From positions 1,736,001 to 1,800,000 of the forward strand of contig OZ245780.1 of the NCBI GenBank assembly GCA_965227905.1: 64,000 nucleotides of DNA. Direction: 5' to 3'. The position numbers were made by a program, and so were the translations under genes. A model generated the notes under the pieces. That model saw only the letters and a list, made by a program, of their open reading frames with translations. It made no database searches and was not told the DNA's origin. This document shows positions 16,497 to 24,292 of the stretch, piece after piece. Each line of letters starts with the position of its first letter. Position 1 is the stretch's first letter. The stretch comes from CBDDHT01 sp965227905 (lineage in GTDB: Bacteria; Pseudomonadota; Alphaproteobacteria; Rhizobiales; Methyloligellaceae).

Positions 16497-17557
16497 CGGG
16501 CGCGCCAATCTTCTGAGTCGGGCGCGTATTTCGGTGCTTGCAGCAGCACGTGATCGCGTTTGCGCTCGAGGGCGCCGACATCCGGTTGCGGGGTCAGGAG
16601 AATCGAAAGGAAGTTACGCATTGCTCTGATGCGGTTTGCAAAGCTCCGAACGGCTTCGGGCCTGTTGGCGACAATGCGTTCTGCGATCGTCTCGAAAGTC
16701 TCAGGCTCGCGGCCACCGACAATACGTACGGCGTCGGTCGGTGCGTTAACAGCGAATGTGCCGCGTCGATACTCCTCCGCGTAGAGGCAGAGTTGCGTCT
16801 GAATGAAATCGGTAAAACCTCGGCCTTCCATTGTCTTCAGCGCTTTGAGGAATGTCGGTTGGGGGAGGTCCCGGTAAGTCACCTTTCGTCCCAGCGCACC
16901 GCCCATGATGGTGGCAATCTCGTTCGGTGAGAGGAGTTCCGGCCCCGTCGGCCGGTAAACCTTTCCGGCGTGTGTCGCGGGATCGATTAGAGCGCCGACA
17001 CTGACTGACGCAATGTCTTCGTTTGATGGTGGCGCATTCTTTTTGATGTCTCCGTTTCCCAGTGGCATTGGGAAGATGCCGAGCTGAGCGATCGGCTCCA
17101 GTACGAAGAAGTAGTTCTCGGCGAACCAGCCGACATTGTTCACCGTAAGCGTCGTGTCAGGCATCAATTTCATGATCTCGTCGTTCAGCCACGATTCCCG
17201 GGTGGCAACGGACGGATGATCCGGATGACTGAGCCATTGCCCTAGCGTCACGACATGCTCGAGCTTTGCCTCGCTGGCGGCAATTGCGAAAACACTGCCG
17301 AAATGCAGCCCGTTCGCCGCTGTCGGCGCGCAGTGATAGGCCCTCTGAATTCCGCGCATCGCTTTTCGCATGTCTGAGAGGGCGTACTGGTTGCCGACAA
17401 AGATTTCAGCGCCTGCCGCCTTCAAAAGAGCCGCGCGATGATCGTTTTGCCGAACGAGGGCCCGAACTGGAAAGCCTTTTTCCAGAAGCTGCAGTGTCGT
17501 TGGAATACCTGTGTTGCCAGCAGCACTGGTGACGAGAAATTTGGGTTTGTGGACCAT
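16412..17557 (-). CDS. NmrA-family NAD(P)-binding protein with C-terminal extension
   Basis: The 381-residue protein begins with the NmrA/atypical SDR motif FLVTSAAGNTGIPTTLQLLEKGFPVRALVRQ and has the NNVGWFAENYF and LSPNEIATIMGGALGRKVTYRDLP blocks of the family. Usual members have about 290-300 residues; here an extra tail of about 80 residues is partly encoded antisense to the upstream dehydrogenase subunit. The start ATG at 17557 is preceded by GGGA at good distance; the longer frame to 17587 has no support. It is divergent from an HxlR regulator across a 195-bp region with a perfect palindrome, so it is the likely target of that regulator. Substrate unknown; quinone or NAD(P)H sensing is typical. 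Confidence 0.85.
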   Translation of the reverse strand: MVHKPKFLVTSAAGNTGIPTTLQLLEKGFPVRALVRQNDHRAALLKAAGAEIFVGNQYALSDMRKAMRGIQRAYHCAPTAANGLHFGSVFAIAASEAKLEHVVTLGQWLSHPDHPSVATRESWLNDEIMKLMPDTTLTVNNVGWFAENYFFVLEPIAQLGIFPMPLGNGDIKKNAPPSNEDIASVSVGALIDPATHAGKVYRPTGPELLSPNEIATIMGGALGRKVTYRDLPQPTFLKALKTMEGRGFTDFIQTQLCLYAEEYRRGTFAVNAPTDAVRIVGGREPETFETIAERIVANRPEAVRSFANRIRAMRNFLSILLTPQPDVGALERKRDHVLLQAPKYAPDSEDWRARHDPAVSSTLAVAASSPKVTGFTGNLIR

Positions 17558-17700
17558 GATCGATTCCCTGGCTGAATGAGTGTGCAAGCGCCTGCTAGCA
17601 CCAGAATGTCGATTGCGGTCGCCGTTTGAGCGAGGAAACGACCTGTCATAGCGACTGAAATCGGCGATTATGCGGTAGTTGTGAATGTTGCTTTAATAAA

Positions 17701-17716
17701 TCAAGTGTACACTTGA
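17701..17716. promoter_or_regulatory. Perfect 16-bp palindrome, likely HxlR operator
   Basis: TCAAGTGTACACTTGA reads the same on both strands and lies between the divergent NmrA and HxlR genes, 37 bp before the HxlR start. A/T-rich sequence flanks it on both sides, as in a promoter. A partly matching inverted repeat (ACTTT, seven bases, AAAGT) follows about ten bases later. HxlR regulators bind such palindromes and often act on the divergent gene. Binding is inferred. Confidence 0.6.
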
Positions 17717-17752
17717 ATAAATAAACTTTGCACTGGAAAGTTTTGAAATTGC

Positions 17753-18421
17753 ATGGTGGGACAGCGGAAATACCGGCTTTTGTGCCCGATCGCTCGTGCG
17801 CTTGACCGCGTTGGCGATCGATGGACGTTATTGATTCTGCGTGATCTTCATGCTGGGCCGGCACGGTTTTCTGAATTGCAAACTGGCTTGCAGGGAATCG
17901 CGACCAATCTTCTGACCACTCGTTTGCAGCAGCTTACAGACGATGGGCTAATCCGGCGCAAAACCGCTGATTTTGGTGTTGCGCTCTATGAGCTCACCGA
18001 TCTTGGCGTGCGTTCCAATGACCTGTTATTCGAATTGGCGCAGTTTGGGGGATTATTTCCGCCGGACGTGCCACCACGCCGCCCGGGCAATCTCAGGACC
18101 GTGGCCGTAACGTTGAAAACGGCCTGCCAGCGCGTCGTCACGCCTGATATCAGCTTGATAGCAAGCATTGTTGTCGATGACGAACACTTTGTTCTTAAAG
18201 CGAAAAACAGCCGTGTCGATGTGCTCTATGCGAAGGCGGATTCACCTGACATCGTCATGAAAACCGAATATGAGTCGATGGTTGCTGCGGCTGATGGTCG
18301 ACTGCCCATTAACTCATACATGGCGCTCCATGTTGCGACCACAGTGCACACACCAGGCAAAGACACCGAGCTTCAAAATCTCCTGGGTGCGGCGATGCAG
18401 CTCATGATTCAAGGACGCTGA
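17753..18421 (+). CDS. HxlR-family regulator with C-terminal SCP2-like domain
   Basis: The first 100 or so residues are an HxlR winged helix (CPIARALDRVGDRWTLLILRDLHAGPARFSELQTGLQGIATNLLTTRL in pieces; the DRWTLLILRDL and IATNLLTTRL blocks are typical). The remaining part, to 222 residues, resembles a sterol-carrier-protein-2 fold (IVVDDEHFVLKAKNSRVDV and PDIVMKTEYESMVAAADGRL), which may bind a hydrophobic ligand. Plain HxlR proteins end near 110-120 residues. It is transcribed away from the NmrA gene and probably regulates it and itself through the palindrome at 17701. The SCP2 call is by pattern and less certain than HxlR. Confidence 0.85.
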   Translation: MVGQRKYRLLCPIARALDRVGDRWTLLILRDLHAGPARFSELQTGLQGIATNLLTTRLQQLTDDGLIRRKTADFGVALYELTDLGVRSNDLLFELAQFGGLFPPDVPPRRPGNLRTVAVTLKTACQRVVTPDISLIASIVVDDEHFVLKAKNSRVDVLYAKADSPDIVMKTEYESMVAAADGRLPINSYMALHVATTVHTPGKDTELQNLLGAAMQLMIQGR

Positions 18422-18632
18422 AGACGGATCGCTGTGGGACGCATCACATATTATTTCGAAAATAGGTTCATGCTCAGGCTGCAATTAAGTCAGTCTTCCG
18501 CCGAAACCGGCCATTTTGGGCTTGCAGTGCGGTTTTTCGGCCACAGCCGCAGCAACAAATTGCCATAGTTGAACACTCAAAGCGCCACAAAGGAATTTTA
18601 CCCGTGCGGCTCAAGTCATTAGGGGAAGTTCT

Positions 18633-19331
18633 ATGTCAACGATCGCGCTTGTAGATGATGATCGGAATATCCTGACATCGGTGAGTATGGCACTCCAGGC
18701 TGGCGGCTATCGCACACAGACCTATGCGGATGGCGTCGCAGCGCTGGAAGGTTTGCAGTCAACACCGCCCGACATCGCCATCTTCGATATCAAAATGCCG
18801 CGCATGGACGGCATGGAGCTGCTGCGCCGGTTGCGACAGCATTCCGATGTTCCGGTGATCTTTTTGACGTCTAAGGACGACGAAATCGATGAACTGTTCG
18901 GCCTCAAGATGGGCGCCGACGATTTCATCCGTAAACCCTTTTCCCAGAACATTCTGATGGAACGGGTCAAAGTTGTCCTGCGCCGGGCACAACCGCGCGA
19001 TGCCGTGGCATCGAGTGACCCGGAAAACAGTGTGATGGAGCGCGGTAGCCTGCTTATGGATCCCGACCGTCACGTATGCACCTGGGATGGCAAGCCGGTC
19101 ACGTTGACGGTTACGGAATATCTGATCATGCAGTCGCTCGCGAAGCGACCGGGGATCGTCAAGAACCGCGATGCGCTCATGGATGCGGCCTATGACGATC
19201 AGATCTATGTGGACGATCGTACTATCGACAGCCACATCAAGCGTTTGCGGAAGAAGTTCAAGGCTGTCGACGACAGCTTCGATGCCATTGAGACGCTTTA
19301 TGGCGTTGGATATCGTTACAAGGAAGACTAA
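18633..19331 (+). CDS. chvI: ChvI-type response regulator (no adjacent chvG)
   Basis: The 232-residue OmpR-type regulator has a receiver domain (ALVDDDRNILTSVSMAL, with phospho-acceptor Asp in FDIKMPRMDGMELLRRLR, and Lys in IRKPFS) and a winged-helix domain with DDRTIDSHIKRLRKKF and GVGYRYKE. The receiver is nearly the ChvI sequence of rhizobia, including FDIKMPRMDGMELLRRLRQ and DEIDELFGLKMGADDF. AGGGGAAG precedes the ATG. In most Hyphomicrobiales chvG, hprK and a PTS gene follow directly; here a terminator and the convergent ureohydrolase gene follow. The cognate sensor must be elsewhere, if present. Confidence 0.92.
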   Translation: MSTIALVDDDRNILTSVSMALQAGGYRTQTYADGVAALEGLQSTPPDIAIFDIKMPRMDGMELLRRLRQHSDVPVIFLTSKDDEIDELFGLKMGADDFIRKPFSQNILMERVKVVLRRAQPRDAVASSDPENSVMERGSLLMDPDRHVCTWDGKPVTLTVTEYLIMQSLAKRPGIVKNRDALMDAAYDDQIYVDDRTIDSHIKRLRKKFKAVDDSFDAIETLYGVGYRYKED

Positions 19332-19339
19332 AGCAACGC

Positions 19340-19400
19340 GCGTCTTATGAGACGCTGTGTCGCCGCCCTCGGTCAAATGCGATCGGGGGCGGTGTTGTTT
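19340..19400 (+). terminator. Two hairpins after chvI, second followed by T-rich stretch
   Basis: A short hairpin GCGTCT-TATG-AGACGC (19340-19355) is followed by a longer one with arms CCGCCC (19363) and GGGCGG (to 19392), extended by further pairs, then TGTTGTTTT. It fits a Rho-independent terminator of chvI lying between convergent genes. Confidence 0.7.
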
Positions 19401-20311
19401 TAGCTAAGCGCACCGATCACATTGCAGATGATGCGTCCGGCCGTGAGTGCGCCCAAACCGTTGACCTCACGCGACGGTGCCAGCTCTACCAAATCGAACC
19501 CTGCAATCTCAGCCCGCTTTGCAAGACCGGTAATCAGCTCGATGGTCTGCCAATAGGTGAGGCCGCCAGGTGCCGGCGCCATAACCGCAGGCATGACCGC
19601 CGGGTCAAGCCCGTCGCAGTCGATGGTAATCAACACCTTCGCACCTTTTGGAACGGCATTGATGGCCTGCTCGACACCGGCCGCGTGAAGCTCACGGGCC
19701 GTGATGATTTTTGCCCCCCATGACCGGGCATCGGCAACGTCGCCAGGTCGTGCACTTCCGGTCCCGCGAATGCCAACTTGAACAATGCCTTCGATCCAGT
19801 CCATCTCGGATGCCCGGCGCATGGTGCTACTCCATCCCAGATGCACGCCATTGCGCTCCTCGCGCCAGTCCATGTGCGCGTCAATCTGCACGATCCATAG
19901 TGGACCATGGCCTTCATAGGCTGCGAAGACGGGAATCGGAACGGCATCGTCGCCGCCGAGAACGATCGGCACGGCGCCTGAATTCAGGATTGAGCGAACA
20001 GCCGCAGTAATCCTCGCGCGATTGCCTTCCGGATCTGCCGGATCGCCGTCGAGATCGCCAAGATCGGCGATCGGTGCCCAGCTGTTTTCGATCAATGCTG
20101 AGTCCAGATCGAAGTCATAATGCTCGGTCCAATTGGCGTATCGCTCCATGGCTGTGCGGATTGCAGCCGGCCCATCGGCTGAATGAGAACTCTTTCCCGC
20201 TTCGTACGGTGTTGCTTGCGGGACGCCGAGAATGGCGATGCGCTCATTTGTGAGCGACTCAAGGGTCTGAGACGGGAGATCGAGGAATGTAGGGTTCGCA
20301 GAACGCGTCAT
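19400..20311 (-). CDS. Agmatinase/ureohydrolase-family protein with altered GGDH motif
   Basis: The 303-residue product has ureohydrolase motifs DAHMD (144-148) and DCDGLDPAVMP (from 231), which bind the two manganese ions. The first motif, normally GGDH, reads GGDD at 119-122, so a histidine ligand is replaced by aspartate. Enzymes of this family hydrolyse agmatine, guanidinobutyrate or guanidino acids. The changed ligand points to a subfamily with different metal use or substrate. The start ATG at 20311 was chosen because homologous sequence begins soon after; the upstream extension has no family pattern. It is divergent from an FAD amine oxidase, suggesting a shared pathway, for example putrescine. 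Confidence 0.85.
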   Translation of the reverse strand: MTRSANPTFLDLPSQTLESLTNERIAILGVPQATPYEAGKSSHSADGPAAIRTAMERYANWTEHYDFDLDSALIENSWAPIADLGDLDGDPADPEGNRARITAAVRSILNSGAVPIVLGGDDAVPIPVFAAYEGHGPLWIVQIDAHMDWREERNGVHLGWSSTMRRASEMDWIEGIVQVGIRGTGSARPGDVADARSWGAKIITARELHAAGVEQAINAVPKGAKVLITIDCDGLDPAVMPAVMAPAPGGLTYWQTIELITGLAKRAEIAGFDLVELAPSREVNGLGALTAGRIICNVIGALS

Positions 20312-20500
20312 TCGAATGAGGCCTTTCCAACTCGCATTAAAGCCTGCCGTGTATTGCAAGCGGCGTTCTGCCATACCGCGTCAATCTGCGAAGGTCTATA
20401 TCGAGCATCGCGTCTACCCATCGACGATGCCATAATCAAGATCGATATTGTTCAACACGCCGCGAATGACAGTGCGGCGCCCGGCCCTGGAGAGCGTGCA

Positions 20501-21802
20501 TTGTCCCAAGCAACGATTGCCCAGCAACCTTATTGGTGGGAGGCTGCGCCGCCCCGAACACCGGCATTGGTACCCGTACAGGACAACTGCGATGTCGTTA
20601 TCGTTGGCGCCGGTTATACAGGTTTGAGTGGCGCGCTGACGCTGGCGCGCGCCGGCCGAAGTGTTCAGGTCTTTGATCGCCAGCGCCTGGGCGAGGGGGC
20701 GTCTTCCCGCAACGGCGGCATCGTAAGTGGAAATCTGCGCACCAGTTTTACAGGTGCCATAAAGGCTCACGGTCTTGAGCGGGCAAAGGCCATGTTTCTG
20801 GAAGGCAAGAAAGCCCGGGAGGATCTCAAACGGTTTGTTGAAGAAGAAGGCATCGATTGCGACTTCCAGATGTCCGGTCGATTTACAGGTTTTCTCAATC
20901 CCACCGATCAAGACACGCTCGCGCGTGAAGCCGATCTGCTCAATACCCATCTCGGAATCGATGCAAGGATTGTCGCGCCGGGCGAACAGAATGGAGAGGT
21001 TGGTTCTGCATTGTATATGGGGGGGATGCTACGTCCGGATATCGGCGTCATTCATCCGGCCAAGCTGCAAGCGGGTATCGAGAGCAGGGCCGTTTCAGCC
21101 GGTGCCTTGCTGCATGGTGAGTGTGCCGTCCAAAAAATTGAGCGGACTGGCGACACATACCGGATTGAAACCGCGCGCGGCGTGGTGCACGCCGAGGACG
21201 TCATCGTCGCGACGAATGGGTACACGGACGCGTTCGCGCCATGGCTGAGAAGACGGATCATACCGGCAGTCAGCTGCATGATTGCGACCGAACCGCTCTC
21301 GCCAAATCAGATGCGTAATCTCATGCCGAGCGGACGCGCCTATGGCGAGCAACGTCGCCTCTATCGATATTATCGGCCATCTCCTGACGGAACGCGTGTC
21401 CTGATGGGCACACGCGCACCGGCATTCAGCAACGATCCGAAGCGAGCCACGGAACACGTGCATCGGTCACTCGTCGAGATTTTTCCGGAACTCGAAGGGG
21501 TCGCATTGACCCATTCCTGGTCGGGCAATGTCGCTTTCAGTCTGGACCAGCTACCGCGATTGTTCACCCATGATGGCATCCATTATGCCTGTGCCTATTG
21601 CGGCTCGGGAACGGTTTGGGCGCGTTGGCTCGGCAACAAAGCGGCGTATCGTGTCCTTGGCATGCCGGAAGCCGAATCCATGTTTTCGTGCGATCCACCA
21701 AGAGCGGTACCATTCTACTCTGGAAAGCCATGGTTCATGCCCTTGGCCGTCGCCTGGTATGGAATGCAGGACCGTGCTCGTATGAAGAGCGGAAAACCAT
21801 GA
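20501..21802 (+). CDS. FAD-dependent amine oxidase, PuuB/OrdL-like
   Basis: The 433-residue protein opens with SQATIAQQPYWWEAAPP and the FAD motif CDVVIVGAGYTGLSGALTLARAG; GASSRNGGIVSGN and the late GIHYACAYCGSGTVWARWLG block match gamma-glutamylputrescine oxidase and related OrdL proteins. The family strips amines such as putrescine derivatives. The start is a TTG at 20501: GGAG lies eight bases upstream, and no ATG or GTG fits between the ribosome site and the conserved region. The frame extends upstream over the divergent ureohydrolase gene, which is rejected. The 190-bp space to that gene would hold both promoters. Confidence 0.85.
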   Translation: MSQATIAQQPYWWEAAPPRTPALVPVQDNCDVVIVGAGYTGLSGALTLARAGRSVQVFDRQRLGEGASSRNGGIVSGNLRTSFTGAIKAHGLERAKAMFLEGKKAREDLKRFVEEEGIDCDFQMSGRFTGFLNPTDQDTLAREADLLNTHLGIDARIVAPGEQNGEVGSALYMGGMLRPDIGVIHPAKLQAGIESRAVSAGALLHGECAVQKIERTGDTYRIETARGVVHAEDVIVATNGYTDAFAPWLRRRIIPAVSCMIATEPLSPNQMRNLMPSGRAYGEQRRLYRYYRPSPDGTRVLMGTRAPAFSNDPKRATEHVHRSLVEIFPELEGVALTHSWSGNVAFSLDQLPRLFTHDGIHYACAYCGSGTVWARWLGNKAAYRVLGMPEAESMFSCDPPRAVPFYSGKPWFMPLAVAWYGMQDRARMKSGKP

Positions 21803-21810
21803 TAGGGGCT

Positions 21811-22545
21811 CTAGTTCGGCATTACGCCTTGGTACGGTGTCCGGCAGACCGCGTCATGCACCATGGTAGTGAGCGTCGTAAGGTCAAAGACCGGCAGTTT
21901 TGTCGCCTTTTGAATGGCATGGGCATAGGGCGGCAGATCGGTGCATTCCAGGACGATTGCACCCACGTCAGGGTGAGAACCGACCAGCCGCCTCGCTGCT
22001 GCACGAACCTCATTCTCAATCTTCGTGAGATCCATCTCGTCGCGTTGCCCTTCAAGAATGACCTCGCGAAACTCCGGATAGTCCTCCATGCCTTGAACGG
22101 CGATGGGAATGTCGTTCGCGCCCACAGCAGCAAAGTGTTGAGACGTCAGTTTGGATCCACTCGCTGTCAAGATACCAACATCGTGCCGACGGCCCAGGAG
22201 GTTGTAGACAAATGGTACTTGGATGAGGCTTGACGCAAATATTGGAACATCCACGGCATCCGCGAGTTCCTGCTGGTAAAGCGCGAGGAAGCCACAACTT
22301 CCGGTGATGGCACGAACGCCTTCGGCTTCCAGCCGTTTGGCGGCATCGAGAAATGGAAGAATGAATTCGGGTGTCGGGTCGTTGACCAGTTTCGCCACCG
22401 TCGCTCCGCGCACGGTTTCGTAGAGCACCGGAAAACCGAGGCTTGACGGATTCTTGATATGGCCCGGAGGCTTGGGAAAGCGCGAGTCGAGACAAAGAAC
22501 CCCGATCGTAACGCCGCAGATATTCTGACCACCTTTAAGTTTCAT
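21811..22545 (-). CDS. Asp/Glu/hydantoin racemase-family protein
   Basis: The 244-residue protein has the two conserved cysteine sites of the aspartate/glutamate racemase superfamily: GSCGFLALYQ and LECTDLPPYA. Similar proteins racemise amino acids or hydantoins or cleave maleate-type substrates. It follows a DadA-like gene by 11 bp in an operon with a TAXI-TRAP transporter and a universal stress protein. With that neighbour, interconversion of L- and D-forms of the imported substrate is plausible but inferred. It is the last gene of the operon and converges with the amine oxidase gene, with an 8-bp gap. Confidence 0.82.
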   Translation of the reverse strand: MKLKGGQNICGVTIGVLCLDSRFPKPPGHIKNPSSLGFPVLYETVRGATVAKLVNDPTPEFILPFLDAAKRLEAEGVRAITGSCGFLALYQQELADAVDVPIFASSLIQVPFVYNLLGRRHDVGILTASGSKLTSQHFAAVGANDIPIAVQGMEDYPEFREVILEGQRDEMDLTKIENEVRAAARRLVGSHPDVGAIVLECTDLPPYAHAIQKATKLPVFDLTTLTTMVHDAVCRTPYQGVMPN

Positions 22546-22556
22546 ATGTCTATGAC

Positions 22557-23804
22557 CTAGAAGCGATCGACCGCGTAAGGGGCCAGATCGATGTTCGGTC
22601 TTGTATGCGTGACAAGATCGGCGACGATCCGGCCGGTCATCGGAGCCATACCCAAGCCATAGTGGCTATGGCCGAATGCCGCGAACAGTCCTGGGTGATC
22701 CGGAACCTCGCCGATACAGGGGAGGCTGTCGGGCAAAGACGGGCGCACACCCATCCACTCTTCCGTATTCCCTGTATCGAGATCCGGCACGATGCGCTTG
22801 GTCAGCTTTGCGAGAATCTGGGCGCGCTTGTAGTTCGGTGCCGCATCGGCGTCAGTAAACTCTGCTGTTCCTGCACTTCGCAATCCCGTTTCCATGGAAC
22901 TCGTCACAAACTTGCCCTCCACATCCATGACGGAATGGTTGAGTTTGATGCCGGGATCCTTGAAGAGCAGATGATAGCCGCGTTCCGACTGGAGCGGCAC
23001 GTGCACGCCCAGCGGTGACAAGAGCTTTGCCGACCAGGCACCGAGTGCTGTGACAACCTGCATTGAGGGGATCTCGCCGCGATCCGTCGTAACGATCCAG
23101 CCTTCGCCTTGTGGGCGCAGACCGTTCACCTGTGCCTGCAGGATCTCTCCGCCGAGTGCCGCCACCTTTTGCGCCAGCACCGTCCCGATCCGACCGGGTG
23201 ACAAGGCACGGGCTTGGTCTTTTATCAGGATTGCGGCTTGAAAATCGTGGGAAAGCGCGGGCTCGATTTCACGAAGCTGTCCGCCGTCCACGACTTCTAC
23301 AGGTGCATTCTGGGCCGCACGAAGCTGCCAGGCATAGTCATTCAGATTGATGGACGCAGTGTCTCGATAGGTGTGAATGTACCAGGAGTCCTGCAAGAGT
23401 GACTCATGACCCGTACCGGCAAGGTGATGCCGATAAAGATCGACGTTCGGCCTGTTGAGTGCTGCCATGCCTTCGGAAATGGCGGCAATTCTGTCGGCTC
23501 TGCCCGCTCGAAGGAATCTGACGGCCCATGGCAGCATCTTTGGCATCTGCAGGAATGGAATCGCAACGGGACCCAATGGGTCGAGGAGCATCCCTGGAAT
23601 CTTCTTCCATAGCCCTGGAAGGGACTGCGGCACGCAGGACCAGGGTGAGATGACACCCGCATTGCCAAAACTCGCGCCTTGGCCGGGTTCGTGTCTGTCG
23701 ATCAGCCGAACGCGCTTGCCTTTTTCCAGAAGGGAAAGCGCACAACAAATGCCGACGATACCGGCACCGACGATTGTGACACTCGAATTGTCTTCCGAAC
23801 TCAT
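22557..23804 (-). CDS. DadA-family FAD-dependent D-amino-acid dehydrogenase
   Basis: The 415-residue product starts with SVTIVGAGIVGICCALSLLEKGKRVRLID and has the DadA blocks GASFGNAGVISPWSCVPQSLPG, the SERGYHLLF segment and the C-terminal GVRPSLPDSLPCIGEV plus AFGHSHYGLGMAPMTGRIVADL. It oxidises D-amino acids or related imino-forming substrates to keto acids and feeds electrons to quinones. It sits 32 bp after the stress-protein gene and 11 bp before the racemase, in the TRAP operon. A second DadA paralog is encoded at 28877 on the other strand, beyond the LysR gene. Confidence 0.87.
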   Translation of the reverse strand: MSSEDNSSVTIVGAGIVGICCALSLLEKGKRVRLIDRHEPGQGASFGNAGVISPWSCVPQSLPGLWKKIPGMLLDPLGPVAIPFLQMPKMLPWAVRFLRAGRADRIAAISEGMAALNRPNVDLYRHHLAGTGHESLLQDSWYIHTYRDTASINLNDYAWQLRAAQNAPVEVVDGGQLREIEPALSHDFQAAILIKDQARALSPGRIGTVLAQKVAALGGEILQAQVNGLRPQGEGWIVTTDRGEIPSMQVVTALGAWSAKLLSPLGVHVPLQSERGYHLLFKDPGIKLNHSVMDVEGKFVTSSMETGLRSAGTAEFTDADAAPNYKRAQILAKLTKRIVPDLDTGNTEEWMGVRPSLPDSLPCIGEVPDHPGLFAAFGHSHYGLGMAPMTGRIVADLVTHTRPNIDLAPYAVDRF

Positions 23805-23836
23805 TGATTTGCTCAGTTGGCGCGTCTGGTTTGCGC

Positions 23837-24259
23837 CTAGCGTACGACTGTCACGGAACAGGTGGCGTGGCGAACCACGCGCGCGGCGTTGGTTCCCAAC
23901 AGGAATGCCGTTGCATCGGGTTTCTGCGATCCCACGATGATGAGGTCCGCATCGACGCTCTCCGCAGCGGCCAGGATCTCTTCGTAAACCGTGCCGAAGC
24001 GGACCAGCGTTGTTGCATTCACGCCACCGGCCGTGAGTGCGGCCGCCAGTGCTTCCAGCTTTTCGCCGGTCTCGCCGGACGCCATGCCCTCATAGCTTTT
24101 GTCCAGATATTGAGAAACAATGGCCGGGCCTGCCGGCACGACACTCACAAGGCACACGTCAGCCTCGAATGTGCCGGCAAGCTTTTTTGCCAGGGTCAGG
24201 ATCTGTTGCGTGTGCTCGCCATCTTCCAGATCGATGGCTGCGAGGATGGTCTTGTACAT
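23837..24259 (-). CDS. Universal stress protein associated with TRAP transporter
   Basis: The single UspA domain of 140 residues begins MYKTILAAIDLEDGEHTQQ and ends LLGTNAARVVRHATCSVTVVR. The nucleotide-binding loop reads GSQKPDATAFLLGTNAARV, a partial fit to the ATP-binding motif. Such proteins are commonly encoded inside TRAP transporter operons (as TeaD with TeaABC) and regulate uptake. The ATG at 24259 has an AGGGA ribosome site; a slightly longer version from 24274 is less likely. It lies 33 bp after the permease gene. Confidence 0.87.
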   Translation of the reverse strand: MYKTILAAIDLEDGEHTQQILTLAKKLAGTFEADVCLVSVVPAGPAIVSQYLDKSYEGMASGETGEKLEALAAALTAGGVNATTLVRFGTVYEEILAAAESVDADLIIVGSQKPDATAFLLGTNAARVVRHATCSVTVVR

Positions 24260-24292
24260 TCTCTGTCCCTCCAAGGACGGGCCTCGATCGCT

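Noticed and set aside
20183..20500. Upstream extension of the PuuB/OrdL-like gene
   Set aside because: It is antisense to the ureohydrolase gene and lacks family pattern; the TTG at 20501 has a proper ribosome site.
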